A stretch of 64,000 nt of DNA from Curtobacterium sp. GC_Cur_3. Lineage in GTDB: Bacteria; Actinomycetota; Actinomycetes; Actinomycetales; Microbacteriaceae. The notes under the pieces were generated by a model. It worked only from the letters and a program-made list of their open reading frames with translations. It was not told the origin of the DNA and did not search any database. The stretch spans positions 62,001 through 126,000 of the forward strand of contig NZ_JALNUI010000002.1 in the NCBI RefSeq assembly GCF_026544205.1, given 5' to 3'. Positions 16,420-25,702 of this stretch are shown here, piece after piece (positions within the stretch are counted from its first letter, which is position 1; each line of letters opens with the position of its first letter). A program made the translations under genes and the position numbers.

Positions 16420-17346
16420 ATGACCAGGTTCCTGCTCCGACGCCTCGGCTCGCTCGTCGTGGTGCTGCTCGTCCTCAGCGCCGTGGTGTTCGTGCTGCAG
16501 CAGGTCTCGCCGGGTGACCCAGCCCGCGCCTTCCTCGGCGCGAACGCCTCGCGCCAGGCCGTCGCAGCCGAACGCAGCCGGCTGGGGCTGGACGACCCGC
16601 TGCCGGTGCAGTTCCTCCGGTTCATCGGCAACGCGCTGCACGGCGACTTCGGCACGTCGTTCCGGACCCACCGCGCGGTGGCGACGGACCTGGCGTCGGC
16701 CCTGCCTGCGACGGTCGAACTCGTCCTGGCCGCGTTCGTGATCGCACTGGTCCTGGCCGCCCTGTTCGCCGCCTCGGCTGCGCTGTCCTGGCCCTTCGCC
16801 GGCGTGTACCGCGGCGTGCTGCTGATCGGAGCGACCGCACCGCCGTTCCTGCTGGCGCTCGGCGGGATCATCCTGTTCTACGCCCAGCTCGGGTGGCTGC
16901 CTGCGTCCGGTCGTGGTGACGGCGGACCCGGTGCGGAGATCGCCCACCTGGTGCTCCCCGCGACGGTCCTGGCGATCGCGCCGGCCCTGGCGATCGGGCG
17001 GATCCTCCGCGCCGGACTCGAGACCACCCTGGCCGCCGACCACATCCGGACCGCCCGGTCGAAGGGCATCGGCGAGGCCGGCATCCTGGCGCACCACGTG
17101 GTCCGGAACGCGATCGGGCCGGCCCTGTCGATGGCCGGACTGCAGCTCGGCTTCATGTTCGCCGGCGACGTCGTCGTCGAGCAGGTCTTCAGCTGGCCGG
17201 GGATGGGCAACTACCTGGCGAACAGCATCCCCACGTCGGACTTCCCCGCCATCGCCGCCGTCACGCTCGTGCTCGGCGCCGTCTACGTCGTCGTGAACAC
17301 CGTGGCCGACGTGCTGCAGACCGCCGCCGATCCGCGTCTCGCCTGA
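16420..17346 (+). CDS. Dpp/Opp-type ABC importer permease (DppB-like)
   Basis: 308 residues, opening with the DppB-type MTRFLLRRLGSL and a first membrane helix, then VSPGDPARAFLG. The EAA loop is DHIRTARSKGIGEAGIL and the C-terminus has EQVFSWPGMGNYL, both typical of DppB. Its ATG follows an ideal AGGAGGTGA ribosome binding site that lies over the end of the preceding gene. The order (ATPase, C-type, B-type, then binding protein) is inverted relative to the usual dppABCDF order. Confidence 0.92.
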   Translation: MTRFLLRRLGSLVVVLLVLSAVVFVLQQVSPGDPARAFLGANASRQAVAAERSRLGLDDPLPVQFLRFIGNALHGDFGTSFRTHRAVATDLASALPATVELVLAAFVIALVLAALFAASAALSWPFAGVYRGVLLIGATAPPFLLALGGIILFYAQLGWLPASGRGDGGPGAEIAHLVLPATVLAIAPALAIGRILRAGLETTLAADHIRTARSKGIGEAGILAHHVVRNAIGPALSMAGLQLGFMFAGDVVVEQVFSWPGMGNYLANSIPTSDFPAIAAVTLVLGAVYVVVNTVADVLQTAADPRLA

Positions 17347-17369
17347 GACGCCCCACCTCGTCCCACCCC

Positions 17370-17415
17370 CTGCTCCACATCACCTCTGCTCCACACCACC
17401 TCTGCTCCACCACCT
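17370..17415 (+). repeat. Three tandem CTGCTCCACAYCACCT units
   Basis: Two 16-bp copies and a third shortened by 2 nt in the 96-bp gap before the binding-protein gene. The gap has no other feature except the GAAGGAG ribosome binding site of that gene. Confidence 0.8.
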
Positions 17416-17442
17416 CGGTACCACCCACCCGAAGGAGACCCC

Positions 17443-19035
17443 GTGAGCCTCAGCACCCTCCGCAGGCGGACGCGCATCGCGCTCGCCGCCGCTGCGGTCC
17501 TGCCCCTCTTCGCCCTCGCCGCGTGCTCCGGCGCCGGCAGCGCGAGCACCGCGAACCCCGCCCCGACGAACGGCACCCTGACCGTCGGGCTGCTCGGCGA
17601 CATCGGCCAGCCGCCGGACCCGGACATCTACTACGCCAACAACGGGCTCGCGATCGTGCTCAACACGTACGAGGGCCTGGTCCAGTACGCCGACGACACC
17701 GACTCGGTGAAGATCGCACCGCGGCTCGCGACGACGTGGGACGTCAGCAGCGACAACACGACGTACACGTTCCACCTGCGGAAGGGCGTGACCTTCCACG
17801 ACGGCACCCCGTTCACCTCGGCCGCGGTGAAGGTCGCGTTCGACCGCCGCATCGCGGTCAAGGGCGGAGCCGCCTACATGGTGCAGGGCGTCAAGAGCGT
17901 GCAGACGCCCGACGACCTGACCGCTGTGGTCACGCTCGACGCACCGAACTCGGCGTTCCTCGACTACCTGGCCTCGCCGTTCGGTCCGAAGATGGAGTCG
18001 CCGACCGCGTTGCAGGAGCACGCCGGCTCCGACGACGCCCAGACCTGGCTGCAGACGCACGACGCCGGCACCGGGGCCTACGCGATCAGCGCCGCCGACC
18101 CGGGCACCTCGTGGACCCTGAAGCGCTACGACGGGTACTGGGGCACGAAGTCGCCGTTCACGACGGTGAAGCTGCCGATCTACTCGGACGTCTCCGCACT
18201 GCAGCTGGCGTTCGACCGCGGTGACGTGTCGGCGGTGGTCGCCGCGCTGCCGTCGTCGAGCCTGTCGAAGTACGAGGACTCGACGAAGTACGCCAGCTAC
18301 ATGCTGCCCACGCTGCAGTCGGCGCTGGTCACGCTGAACCCGTCGCGGGAGTTCTTCGCGTCGAAGGAGGCACGCCTGGCGTTCCTGCAGAGCATCGACC
18401 AGAAGTCGCTCGTCAAGCAGGTCCTCGGCAGCCGTTCGGAGCCCGCCACCACGCTCTACGCGAAGGGCATGGTCCCCGGCGGCAAGGACGAGCAGGAGCT
18501 GACCTACAAGCCCTCGGTGATGAAGGACTACGCCGCCGGGCTGTCCAAGGGCACGAGCATGACGATCGGCTACGCGAGCGGCAACACGAACGCGCAGCAG
18601 ATGGCCAACATCCAGGCGGCGAAGCTGCAGGCGCTCGGCGTCACGGCGACCGCCAAGTCGTACCCCACCTCGCAGGTGTTCGGGTGGATCAACGACCCGA
18701 GCTCGGGTCCGGACGCGTTCTTCGACGGCAACAACGGCCCCGACGGCGGCTCGCCCTACATGTGGGGGCACGTCTTCTGGGACAAGTCCGGCGGGATCAA
18801 CTACTTCGGCTGCGACGTGCCGAGCGTGGACGAGAAGCTGAACCAGGCCGTCGCGACCGGGGACGACGACCTGTACGTGTCGGCCGCGAAGGAGTACGCG
18901 GCGACCGGCTGCTACTACAACCTGTCGTACAACAAGGACTGGGTCCTGGCGCAGAAGTGGCTCGCCGGGGTCCCCGGAGCCCACAACATCGGCGCGAATG
19001 AGCTTGACTTCAGCAAGCTCAGCATCAAGAAGTGA
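17443..19035 (+). CDS. ABC importer substrate-binding lipoprotein (SBP_bac_5 family)
   Basis: 530 residues. A basic N-terminus, hydrophobic core and lipobox LAAC (Cys28) show an exported lipoprotein. The mature part has the family-5 landmarks TYTFHLRKGVTFHDGTPF (about residue 107) and VKVAFDRR soon after. It delivers substrate to the permeases encoded upstream; family-5 proteins bind peptides, opines, glycosides and other compounds, so the ligand is open. GTG start with GAAGGAG 5-6 nt upstream. Last structural gene of the operon before a strong hairpin. Confidence 0.92.
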   Translation: MSLSTLRRRTRIALAAAAVLPLFALAACSGAGSASTANPAPTNGTLTVGLLGDIGQPPDPDIYYANNGLAIVLNTYEGLVQYADDTDSVKIAPRLATTWDVSSDNTTYTFHLRKGVTFHDGTPFTSAAVKVAFDRRIAVKGGAAYMVQGVKSVQTPDDLTAVVTLDAPNSAFLDYLASPFGPKMESPTALQEHAGSDDAQTWLQTHDAGTGAYAISAADPGTSWTLKRYDGYWGTKSPFTTVKLPIYSDVSALQLAFDRGDVSAVVAALPSSSLSKYEDSTKYASYMLPTLQSALVTLNPSREFFASKEARLAFLQSIDQKSLVKQVLGSRSEPATTLYAKGMVPGGKDEQELTYKPSVMKDYAAGLSKGTSMTIGYASGNTNAQQMANIQAAKLQALGVTATAKSYPTSQVFGWINDPSSGPDAFFDGNNGPDGGSPYMWGHVFWDKSGGINYFGCDVPSVDEKLNQAVATGDDDLYVSAAKEYAATGCYYNLSYNKDWVLAQKWLAGVPGAHNIGANELDFSKLSIKK

Positions 19036-19042
19036 CCCCGCG

Positions 19043-19082
19043 GGGTCGGGTGGTCCGGTCGCATGTCCGGACCACCCGACCC
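19043..19082 (+). terminator. GC-rich hairpin after the importer operon
   Basis: A perfect 16-bp stem (19043-19058 with 19067-19082) and an 8-nt loop, starting 7 nt after the binding-protein stop. There is no T run, as often in actinobacterial terminators; it may attenuate rather than end transcription into the GntR gene. Confidence 0.7.
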
Positions 19083-19107
19083 GGTGGTCCCCGGGAGGAC
19101 GGCCACG

Positions 19108-19785
19108 ATGACGACGACCAGACGTGACGACGCGACGGCACAGCCCTCGCTCCCGCGCCAGATCCACGCACGACTCCGCGAGGCGATCATGCGGGGCGAG
19201 TACCCGCAGGGACACCGGCTCGCCGAGGTCCGCATCGCCGACGAGCTGGAGGTGTCGCGGGTCCCGCTCCGCGAAGCGGTCCCGATGCTCGAGATGGAGG
19301 GCTTCGTGGTCACGTCACCGCGGCGCGGGGCCGTCGTCACCACATGGACGTCGGAGCTGATCCACGACCTGTTCGACCTGCGCGAGGTGCTCGAGGTCGG
19401 CGCCGCGGGGCTGGCGGCGCGGGCAGTCGCCCGTGGCGCCCCCGTCGAGCCCATCGAACGGGCGCTCCAGCACTCGCACGCCGTGGTCGAGGCCGGGGAC
19501 CCCTACGAGATCGCCGAGGCGAGCACGCTCTTCCACCAGGCCATCGTCGAGACCACCGGCAACGCGCTGATGCAGGCGTCGATGCGGTCGGTGTCCGGCC
19601 GCGTGCAGTGGCTCTTCACCCTGACCAGCGAACTCGACGTGCACGACGCCTTCCACGACCACGTCGAGCTCGCCGCGGCGATCGGCGTCGGGAACGAACG
19701 GATGGCCGAGGCCCTGGCGTTCGCACACATCGAGCGCGACCGGGAACCGTCGTTCGCGGTGCTCCACCAGCCGATCACGACCTAG
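19108..19785 (+). CDS. GntR-family transcriptional regulator (FCD type)
   Basis: 225 residues: winged helix-turn-helix at about residues 14-75 (IHARLREAIMRGEYPQGHRL, then ELEVSRVPLREA) and an all-helical FCD effector domain (about 85-210) with DLREVLEVGAA, the metal-site-like FHQAIVETTGNALM and a closing HIERD. The frame is open from 19063, but ATG 19108 has GGGAGGA 8-9 nt upstream and matches the family start. Probably controls the catabolic operon that precedes it; TGTATAC sites at 7479 and 7627 are candidate operators. FCD regulators usually sense a pathway substrate or intermediate. Confidence 0.9.
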   Translation: MTTTRRDDATAQPSLPRQIHARLREAIMRGEYPQGHRLAEVRIADELEVSRVPLREAVPMLEMEGFVVTSPRRGAVVTTWTSELIHDLFDLREVLEVGAAGLAARAVARGAPVEPIERALQHSHAVVEAGDPYEIAEASTLFHQAIVETTGNALMQASMRSVSGRVQWLFTLTSELDVHDAFHDHVELAAAIGVGNERMAEALAFAHIERDREPSFAVLHQPITT

Positions 19786-19821
19786 CGGAACGGCAGGACC
19801 CGCAGGACTGGCAGACCGGCC

Positions 19822-20454
19822 TCAGCCCGCCCGACGGCGGACGGTCCACCGACCGTCGCTGGCCCGCTCGTAGAGCAGCCGGTTGCTCGGGGCGTCGGTG
19901 GCCCCGCTCCAGAACGCGAGCCGCACGGGGTCGATCGCGTAGCCGACCCAGCCCGGCGGGGGCTCGAGCTCGTGGCCGCCGTGCGACTGGGTGAACGCGG
20001 CCCAGCGCGCGCGACGCTCGGCGGGGCCGAGCTCCGCGAGGTCGTGGTCGTTGAGCCAGGCGAGCACCTGCAGGTACCGGGTGCGCGCCGTGTAGGCGAG
20101 TCGCGCCTCCTGTCCGGTGACCGTGGTCACGTCCCCCGTGACGACGAGCTGCCGTGACCGCTCCGGCCACAGGATCGTGACCGCCGCCCGCGGGGTCGCC
20201 GCGAGCTCGGCGGCCTTGCTGCTCGCACGGTCCGTGTGGAAGTGCAGGCGGCGCCCGTCGAAGCGGGACAGCAGGACGGTGCGCGCCGCGGGGTACCCGT
20301 CGAGGCCGATGGTCGACAGTGTCATCAGCGGTGTCGTGCCGGAGTCCGGCTCCGGCAGCCACCGTGCGGCGAGCTCGAAGGGGTCGGGGAGGGGCGACCC
20401 GGTGCCCACCGGGTCGACGTCCCCTTCCGTCACGACGTCCCCGACCACGGACAC
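19822..20454 (-). CDS. Pyridoxamine-5'-phosphate oxidase-like flavoprotein
   Basis: 210 residues, the size of PdxH, with the FMN-binding split-barrel pattern in order: TLSTIGLDGYPAARTVLLSRFD, then HTDRASSKAAELAATPRAA, then RQLVVTGDV and the C-terminal WVGYAIDPVRLAFW. The classical PdxH end motif RLHDR is replaced by APSNRLLYER, so it may not make pyridoxal phosphate. The frame is open to 20559, but GTG 20454 lies at the end of the creatininase-family gene (5 nt past its stop region), which is the natural start. Last gene of a minus-strand cluster of hydrolases and oxidases; a role as a flavin oxidase on a heterocycle is possible. Confidence 0.8.
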   Translation of the reverse strand: MSVVGDVVTEGDVDPVGTGSPLPDPFELAARWLPEPDSGTTPLMTLSTIGLDGYPAARTVLLSRFDGRRLHFHTDRASSKAAELAATPRAAVTILWPERSRQLVVTGDVTTVTGQEARLAYTARTRYLQVLAWLNDHDLAELGPAERRARWAAFTQSHGGHELEPPPGWVGYAIDPVRLAFWSGATDAPSNRLLYERASDGRWTVRRRAG

Positions 20455-20455
20455 G

Positions 20456-21241
20456 TCATCCCCGGCCAGCCGGGTCGAAGCGGGCGATCTCGTGCAGGGA
20501 CGCCACCGCCTCGTCGAGGGAGACGTCCCACAGTGCCTGTCCGTACGAGGCGGACGCACGGCTCGCGTCGCCGACGACGCCGGGGGTGCCGAAGTCGTTC
20601 GACAGCCACCCGAAGCTGACCGGGCCGCCGTTGAAGCGGATCCGCTCGAACTCCGCCAGGTGGTCCGGCACCCAGCGCTCCGCCTTCGACATGTCGACCA
20701 GGTCGGGGCGCAGGTGCAGGATCATCGAGGTCTCGGCCGCACCGCCGTGGATGCCGAAGCCGCGTTCGTCCGCGTCCTCGCCGTCCGGTCCGGGGACCCG
20801 GGCCAGTGTCGGCATCAGGAAGGTCTTCAGGCCGTGGCGCTTCCGGATCTCGCGCAGCGCGACCTGCAGCAGCGCGACGTTCCCGCCGTGGCCGTTCGCG
20901 AACACCAGGTTGCCGGCACCGGTGAGCGCGACGGCCCGGCCGATCTGCACGACGGTGTCGAACATGGTGTCCTCGTCGAGCCAGACGGTGCCGGGGGCCC
21001 AGCTGTGCTCGTCGGACTTCGTGAACGCGAGCGTCGGGAGCTGCCACACGTCCAGGCCCTCGGCGGCGGCCCGTTCGACCGCTGCGCCACCGATGCGGTC
21101 GGCGAGCAGGAAGTCGGTGATCAGGGGCAGGTGCGGGCCGTGGTGCTCGACGGCGCCGGTCGGCTGCACGACGATGGTGTCCTTCGTGACCCGGGCGACG
21201 ACCTCGGGTCCGGACAGCTCGGTCAGCAGGCGGCCGGTCAC
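20456..21241 (-). CDS. Creatininase-family amidohydrolase
   Basis: 261 residues. Metal-binding landmarks of the creatininase fold are present in order: PTGAVEHHGPHLPLITD near residues 27-43, ANGHGGN in mid-protein, and HGGAAETSMIL. Members open lactam rings (creatinine) or remove formyl groups in flavin-type metabolism, so the substrate is open. GTG start at 21241 overlapping the stop of the FAD oxidase gene (GTGA). The open frame further upstream is a shadow of that gene. Confidence 0.87.
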   Translation of the reverse strand: MTGRLLTELSGPEVVARVTKDTIVVQPTGAVEHHGPHLPLITDFLLADRIGGAAVERAAAEGLDVWQLPTLAFTKSDEHSWAPGTVWLDEDTMFDTVVQIGRAVALTGAGNLVFANGHGGNVALLQVALREIRKRHGLKTFLMPTLARVPGPDGEDADERGFGIHGGAAETSMILHLRPDLVDMSKAERWVPDHLAEFERIRFNGGPVSFGWLSNDFGTPGVVGDASRASASYGQALWDVSLDEAVASLHEIARFDPAGRG

Positions 21242-22599
21242 TTGCCGAACCCCGGGACGACGGGCTGCGCCGAGGCGGTGGACCCGCCGGACACGACGAG
21301 CGACGGGTCGATGACGTGGCCCGGGTTGAGCAGCCCGTCGGGGTCGGTGCGGTGCTTCAGGGCGACGAGCTCCTCGACGCCGTGGTCGACGTAGTACTGG
21401 TGCGGGCTGTGCACGCGGACACCGAGGTCGCGCAGGGCCGGGTAGCCGGCGTAGACGTCCTCGGCACCGGTGTACGGCGCGGTGAGCATGCCGATCGGGC
21501 CGACGTGCGCTGCCTCGATGTGGAGCATGCCGCCGGGGTAGACGGCCTCGACCTCGGCGATCCGGTCGATCAGGGCCTCGCCGCCGACCTCGACGTGGAA
21601 GTACTCCGTGTCGGGCGTGTTCCGCTTGAGCCACCAGATCGGGTGGTTGTACGAGAGCATGGACACCTTCGTGGTCTGCTGCAGTCCCTCGCGGACGTCC
21701 TCGACGACACCGCCAGCCGACTCGATCAGGGCGCGGGCCTCGTCGAGCGTGACGTCGTCGATGATCCCGCGCAGGCTGGCACGCCCGGTGGCGATCGCGT
21801 CGTCCTTGGGCAGGGTCGCGGCGACCTCGGCCCGGTCCGCGCTGACGAGCCGCGGTGCGGGGACAAGTCCGCGGAGCGTCCGCACCGCGGTCAGTGCGTG
21901 CTCGAACGTGGGGAACGACGCGTAGACCGCACGCCAGTCCTGCAGCGGCTCGAGGCGGACGGTCGCGCGGGCGATGACGCCCGCGGTGCCGTAGGTGTGC
22001 ACGAACGGCTGCGCCGCGTCGCCCTCGACGTGCACGAGCTCGGTCGCACCGGGCAGGGCGATGTCGAGGGCGGTGACGAACCCCTCCCAGTTCGACCCGT
22101 GCGAGATCGAGCCGGTGCCGCCGGACCCGCCGGACAGGAACCCGCCGATGGTGGACTGCGCGGTGGACGGGTACATCCAGAGCTGCTGGCCCTGGGCGGC
22201 CGCCGCCTGTTCGAGGGCGACCATCGTGGTGCCCGCCTCGGCGGTGATCCAGCCGTCGCCGACCTCGACGACGGCGCGCGCCCGGCTGGTGTCCAGGACC
22301 AGGCCGGCGTCGAGCGGGATGCCCTGGCCGTAGTTGCCGGTGCCCTTGCCGCGGGTCGTCACGGGGACCCCGTGCCGCATGGCCGCCCGCAGGGTCGCGG
22401 CGATCTCGTCGGCGCTCGCCGGGTACGCGACCAGGTCGGCGAGCCCGAGGGGCAGCTGCGCGCTGAGGATCGGGCTCATGGTCGCCTCGTCGACGGAGGC
22501 GCGCTCACGCGTCCGCTGGTCGTCGCTGACACCGCGGTCGCCGAGCAGGGCGGCGAGGTCGGCGCGCAGCGCCTCGAGGGCGGCGGGGGTTGCAGGCAT
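21238..22599 (-). CDS. FAD-linked oxidase (PCMH-type, GlcD-like)
   Basis: 453 residues with a PCMH-type FAD-binding domain: VAYPASADEIAATLRAA, TTRGKGTGNYGQG, ITAEAGTTM and TIGGFLSGGSGGTGS. The C-terminal half is the cap/substrate domain of glycolate-oxidase-like and vanillyl-alcohol-oxidase-like enzymes and ends DPDGLLNPGHVI, the usual C-terminal motif. No His/Cys pair for bicovalent flavin is evident. ATG 22599 has CAGGAGT 5 nt upstream; an upstream extension is rejected. Coupled to the creatininase-family gene, it probably oxidises the same small heterocycle or hydroxy acid. Confidence 0.87.
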   Translation of the reverse strand: MPATPAALEALRADLAALLGDRGVSDDQRTRERASVDEATMSPILSAQLPLGLADLVAYPASADEIAATLRAAMRHGVPVTTRGKGTGNYGQGIPLDAGLVLDTSRARAVVEVGDGWITAEAGTTMVALEQAAAAQGQQLWMYPSTAQSTIGGFLSGGSGGTGSISHGSNWEGFVTALDIALPGATELVHVEGDAAQPFVHTYGTAGVIARATVRLEPLQDWRAVYASFPTFEHALTAVRTLRGLVPAPRLVSADRAEVAATLPKDDAIATGRASLRGIIDDVTLDEARALIESAGGVVEDVREGLQQTTKVSMLSYNHPIWWLKRNTPDTEYFHVEVGGEALIDRIAEVEAVYPGGMLHIEAAHVGPIGMLTAPYTGAEDVYAGYPALRDLGVRVHSPHQYYVDHGVEELVALKHRTDPDGLLNPGHVIDPSLVVSGGSTASAQPVVPGFGK

Positions 22600-22638
22600 G
22601 GGGACTCCTGGAAGAGGGGTGCAGGTCGGTGGGGGAGA

Positions 22639-22683
22639 CGGACTGGAGGCGCGGTGCGCGACGGGCACCGCGCCTCCAGTCCG
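22639..22683 (-). terminator. Long hairpin between the binding-protein and FAD-oxidase genes
   Basis: A perfect 19-bp stem (22639-22657 with 22665-22683) over a 7-nt loop. No T run. Lies just before the ribosome binding site of the FAD oxidase gene; it may limit read-through or stabilise the 3' end of the upstream importer mRNA. Confidence 0.65.
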
Positions 22684-22704
22684 GTGGGTGGTCGGCTGGG
22701 CCGA

Positions 22705-22731
22705 CGGGTGGTCGGCCAGGCCGACCACCCG
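22705..22731 (-). terminator. Hairpin directly after the binding-protein stop
   Basis: A perfect 12-bp stem (22705-22716 with 22720-22731) with a 3-nt loop, 4 nt past the stop of the binding-protein gene. GC-rich without a T run. Confidence 0.7.
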
Positions 22732-22734
22732 GGG

Positions 22735-23922
22735 TCACTTGCCGAGACCGATGGACTTGTCGAGGAACTCGTTCGTGTAGAGCTCGGACGGCTCCAGGCC
22801 GCTCTTGACGTCCCCGGCTCCGGAGAAGATCGGCTCCGCCTTCTTCAGGAAGTCCTGCATGCGCTGGTCGTCCATCGAGCCGATGTAGCCGTCGGTGTCC
22901 TTCGCGATGCCGAGCTTGACCATCTGCGACGCGGCGAACGCGCCGACCTTCGAGTCGTAGGTCCAGCCGTTGTTGTACTGCTGCACGAGCTTGGTGATCA
23001 GGTCGTTCGTCGCTCCGGGGGACTTCAGGTAGTCGACGTCGGCCTGCTGCATCACGGGGACGAGCTCCTTCAAGCAGGGCGACAGCTTCGACAGGTCGCC
23101 GGAGCGGACGGACATCGTCTCGGGGTACGGGTTCCAGCCGGTGCTCGAGACCAGCTTGTAGTCGACCTTCTTGCCCCAGGCGGCGACCTGGTTCTGGTAG
23201 ATGTACGGCTCGGCGGTCGCGAAGCCCTGCTGCGCGTCCTTGCCGCCGGCGGCGACGAACTTGGCCGGGGTGCCGTCGTAGCTGCCGTCGAGGATGCTCT
23301 TCGGCAGGATGCCGGCCGACTCGAGGTAGCTCATGTACGAGGCGCCGTTGAAGTAGCGGACGACACCGCCGTTCTTCTCGAGGGCCTTGCCGAGGTCCTT
23401 GATGCTGTCGACGTCCTTGTAGGTGGACGGGTCGTACATGATGACGAAGGGCGACTGGTCGTTCTCCGCGAACACCGCGGTGGTGGGCAGCTTGCCGGAG
23501 AACTGCACGGCCTCGTCGGTGGAGACGTAGCCGAGGGTGATCGACTTGTCCTGGTACATCTGCGACGACACCTTCGAGTACCCGATGGCGGGACCGCCGG
23601 CTCGGATCTCCAGCTTGACGCCGGTGCTCTTGCCGTTGGCGTAGAGGTCACCGGTGACGGACTTGTCGGACGCGTTGATCGACGGGTTCGGGCCGAGCAT
23701 CTCGTACACGTGTCCGTGCTCGCCCTCGGGGTTCCAGTCGGTCTGCACGACGACCTTCGCCGGGCAGACGGAGGACAGGTCGACGGCGGGTCCGGTGGCC
23801 GCCTTCGCGGTGGCGGTGCTCGTGGTGGTGCCGGAGGACGAGCCGGCGGCGCATCCGGTGAGGGCGATCGCGGTCGCTGCGAGGGCTGCGGTCGCGACGC
23901 CGAGGCGGGTGGTGGTGCGCAT
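22735..23922 (-). CDS. ABC importer substrate-binding lipoprotein (NMT1/SsuA-like)
   Basis: 395 residues. Signal with lipobox LTGC (Cys24), then a Ser/Thr-rich linker and a periplasmic binding domain starting VVVQTDWNPEGEHG. The layout matches the NMT1/SsuA/TauA group, whose ligands include sulfonates, thiamine pyrimidines, nitrate and riboflavin. The open frame runs far upstream to 24939, but that part is antisense-like; ATG 23922 with a nearby GGAG is the start. The binding protein follows the permease and ATPase genes of the same transporter. The ligand is not deducible. Confidence 0.9.
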   Translation of the reverse strand: MRTTTRLGVATAALAATAIALTGCAAGSSSGTTTSTATAKAATGPAVDLSSVCPAKVVVQTDWNPEGEHGHVYEMLGPNPSINASDKSVTGDLYANGKSTGVKLEIRAGGPAIGYSKVSSQMYQDKSITLGYVSTDEAVQFSGKLPTTAVFAENDQSPFVIMYDPSTYKDVDSIKDLGKALEKNGGVVRYFNGASYMSYLESAGILPKSILDGSYDGTPAKFVAAGGKDAQQGFATAEPYIYQNQVAAWGKKVDYKLVSSTGWNPYPETMSVRSGDLSKLSPCLKELVPVMQQADVDYLKSPGATNDLITKLVQQYNNGWTYDSKVGAFAASQMVKLGIAKDTDGYIGSMDDQRMQDFLKKAEPIFSGAGDVKSGLEPSELYTNEFLDKSIGLGK

Positions 23923-23969
23923 GGAGGCTCCGTTCGTGGTGCGGGTCTCGAGGTGCTCGTGAGTTTTTC

Positions 23970-23980
23970 GGGGGGGGGGG
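23970..23980. repeat. Run of 11 G residues in the permease/binding-protein spacer
   Basis: A homopolymer in the 71-bp gap between 23922 and 23994. Prone to slippage in replication and sequencing; it lies outside coding sequence. Confidence 0.9.
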
Positions 23981-23993
23981 ATCTGTGGGGAGG

Positions 23994-24856
23994 TCAGCCG
24001 AAGTCGTGCCAGCGGCCGACGGCCAGGCGACCGAGCAGGCCGAACACCAGGAAGACGGCGACGCCGTAGAGCGAGGCGATGATGATGGTCGCGTAGAGCT
24101 CCGGGCCCATCAGCCGCGACGCCGTGACCTGGATCAGGACGCCGAGCCCGGGGTTGCCGCGCTGGAAGAACTGGTCGCCGACGATCGCGCCGATCACGCT
24201 CAGGCCGGCCGAGGTCCGCAGGCCGACGAAGATCGAGGGCAGCGCGGCGGGGATCCGGAGCTTGACCAGCTCGGCGCCGAGGCCGGCCCGCTGCAGCCGG
24301 AAGAGCTCGCGTTGCGCCTTGTCGGCGGACTGCAGGCCGAACAGCGTGTTCGAGACCATCGGGAAGAGCGCGATCATCACGGTGACGATGACGCGGCTGG
24401 TGAACTCGTAGCCGAACAGGGCACCGATGAGCGGCACGAGGGCCAGGATCGGCACGCACTGCAGGACGACGGCGTACGGGTAGAGCGAGTTCTCGAGCCA
24501 CTTCGCCTGGGCCATGAGCATCGCCCAGACGACACCGATGACGATCGCGAACGCCAGGCCCGTGAGCGACACGACGGTGGTGCGACCGAGGGCGGCCCAG
24601 AGGTCGCTGCCGAACGTCGACGGCGAGCCGTCGGGGAGCGTCGGCGCGACGATGGCCTTGAGCACGAGGTGCGGGTACGGCACCAGGAACGCCAGGTTCC
24701 GGACGTGGTCGTAGTACGCCGCGGCCGCGTACCAGATGCCGACCAGGATCGCGAGGACGACGACGGGCTGCCACCACATGACGCGGCGACGGGGGCGGCT
24801 GCGGCGGACCGCGACGCGCGCGGTCCTGGCCTCGGTGACCTCCTGCAGCGTGGCCA

Positions 24857-24857
<1 letters not shown>
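23994..24857 (-). CDS. ABC importer permease (SsuC/TauC-like)
   Basis: 287-residue membrane protein with about six hydrophobic helices (first near residues 28-50). The EAA loop follows the pattern of taurine/nitrate-type permeases (FRLQRAGLGAELVKLRIPAA, about residues 182-201), and GLGVLIQ lies in the last periplasmic section. The ATG overlaps the stop of the ATPase gene (TGATG). Works with the ATPase encoded upstream and the lipoprotein encoded downstream. Confidence 0.92.
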
Positions 24858-25624
<767 letters not shown>

Positions 25625-25702
25625 GGCTACCTCTTCTTCCGGTGCTTGCGGTGCTCGGTGGGGGTACGGGGACGGGACTGCCGCGGAGCAGTGTGGACCG
25701 GG

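Noticed and set aside
17347..17442. Repeats before the binding-protein gene considered as an operator
   Set aside because: They are pyrimidine-rich tandem direct repeats without dyad symmetry and look like slippage; recorded only as a repeat.
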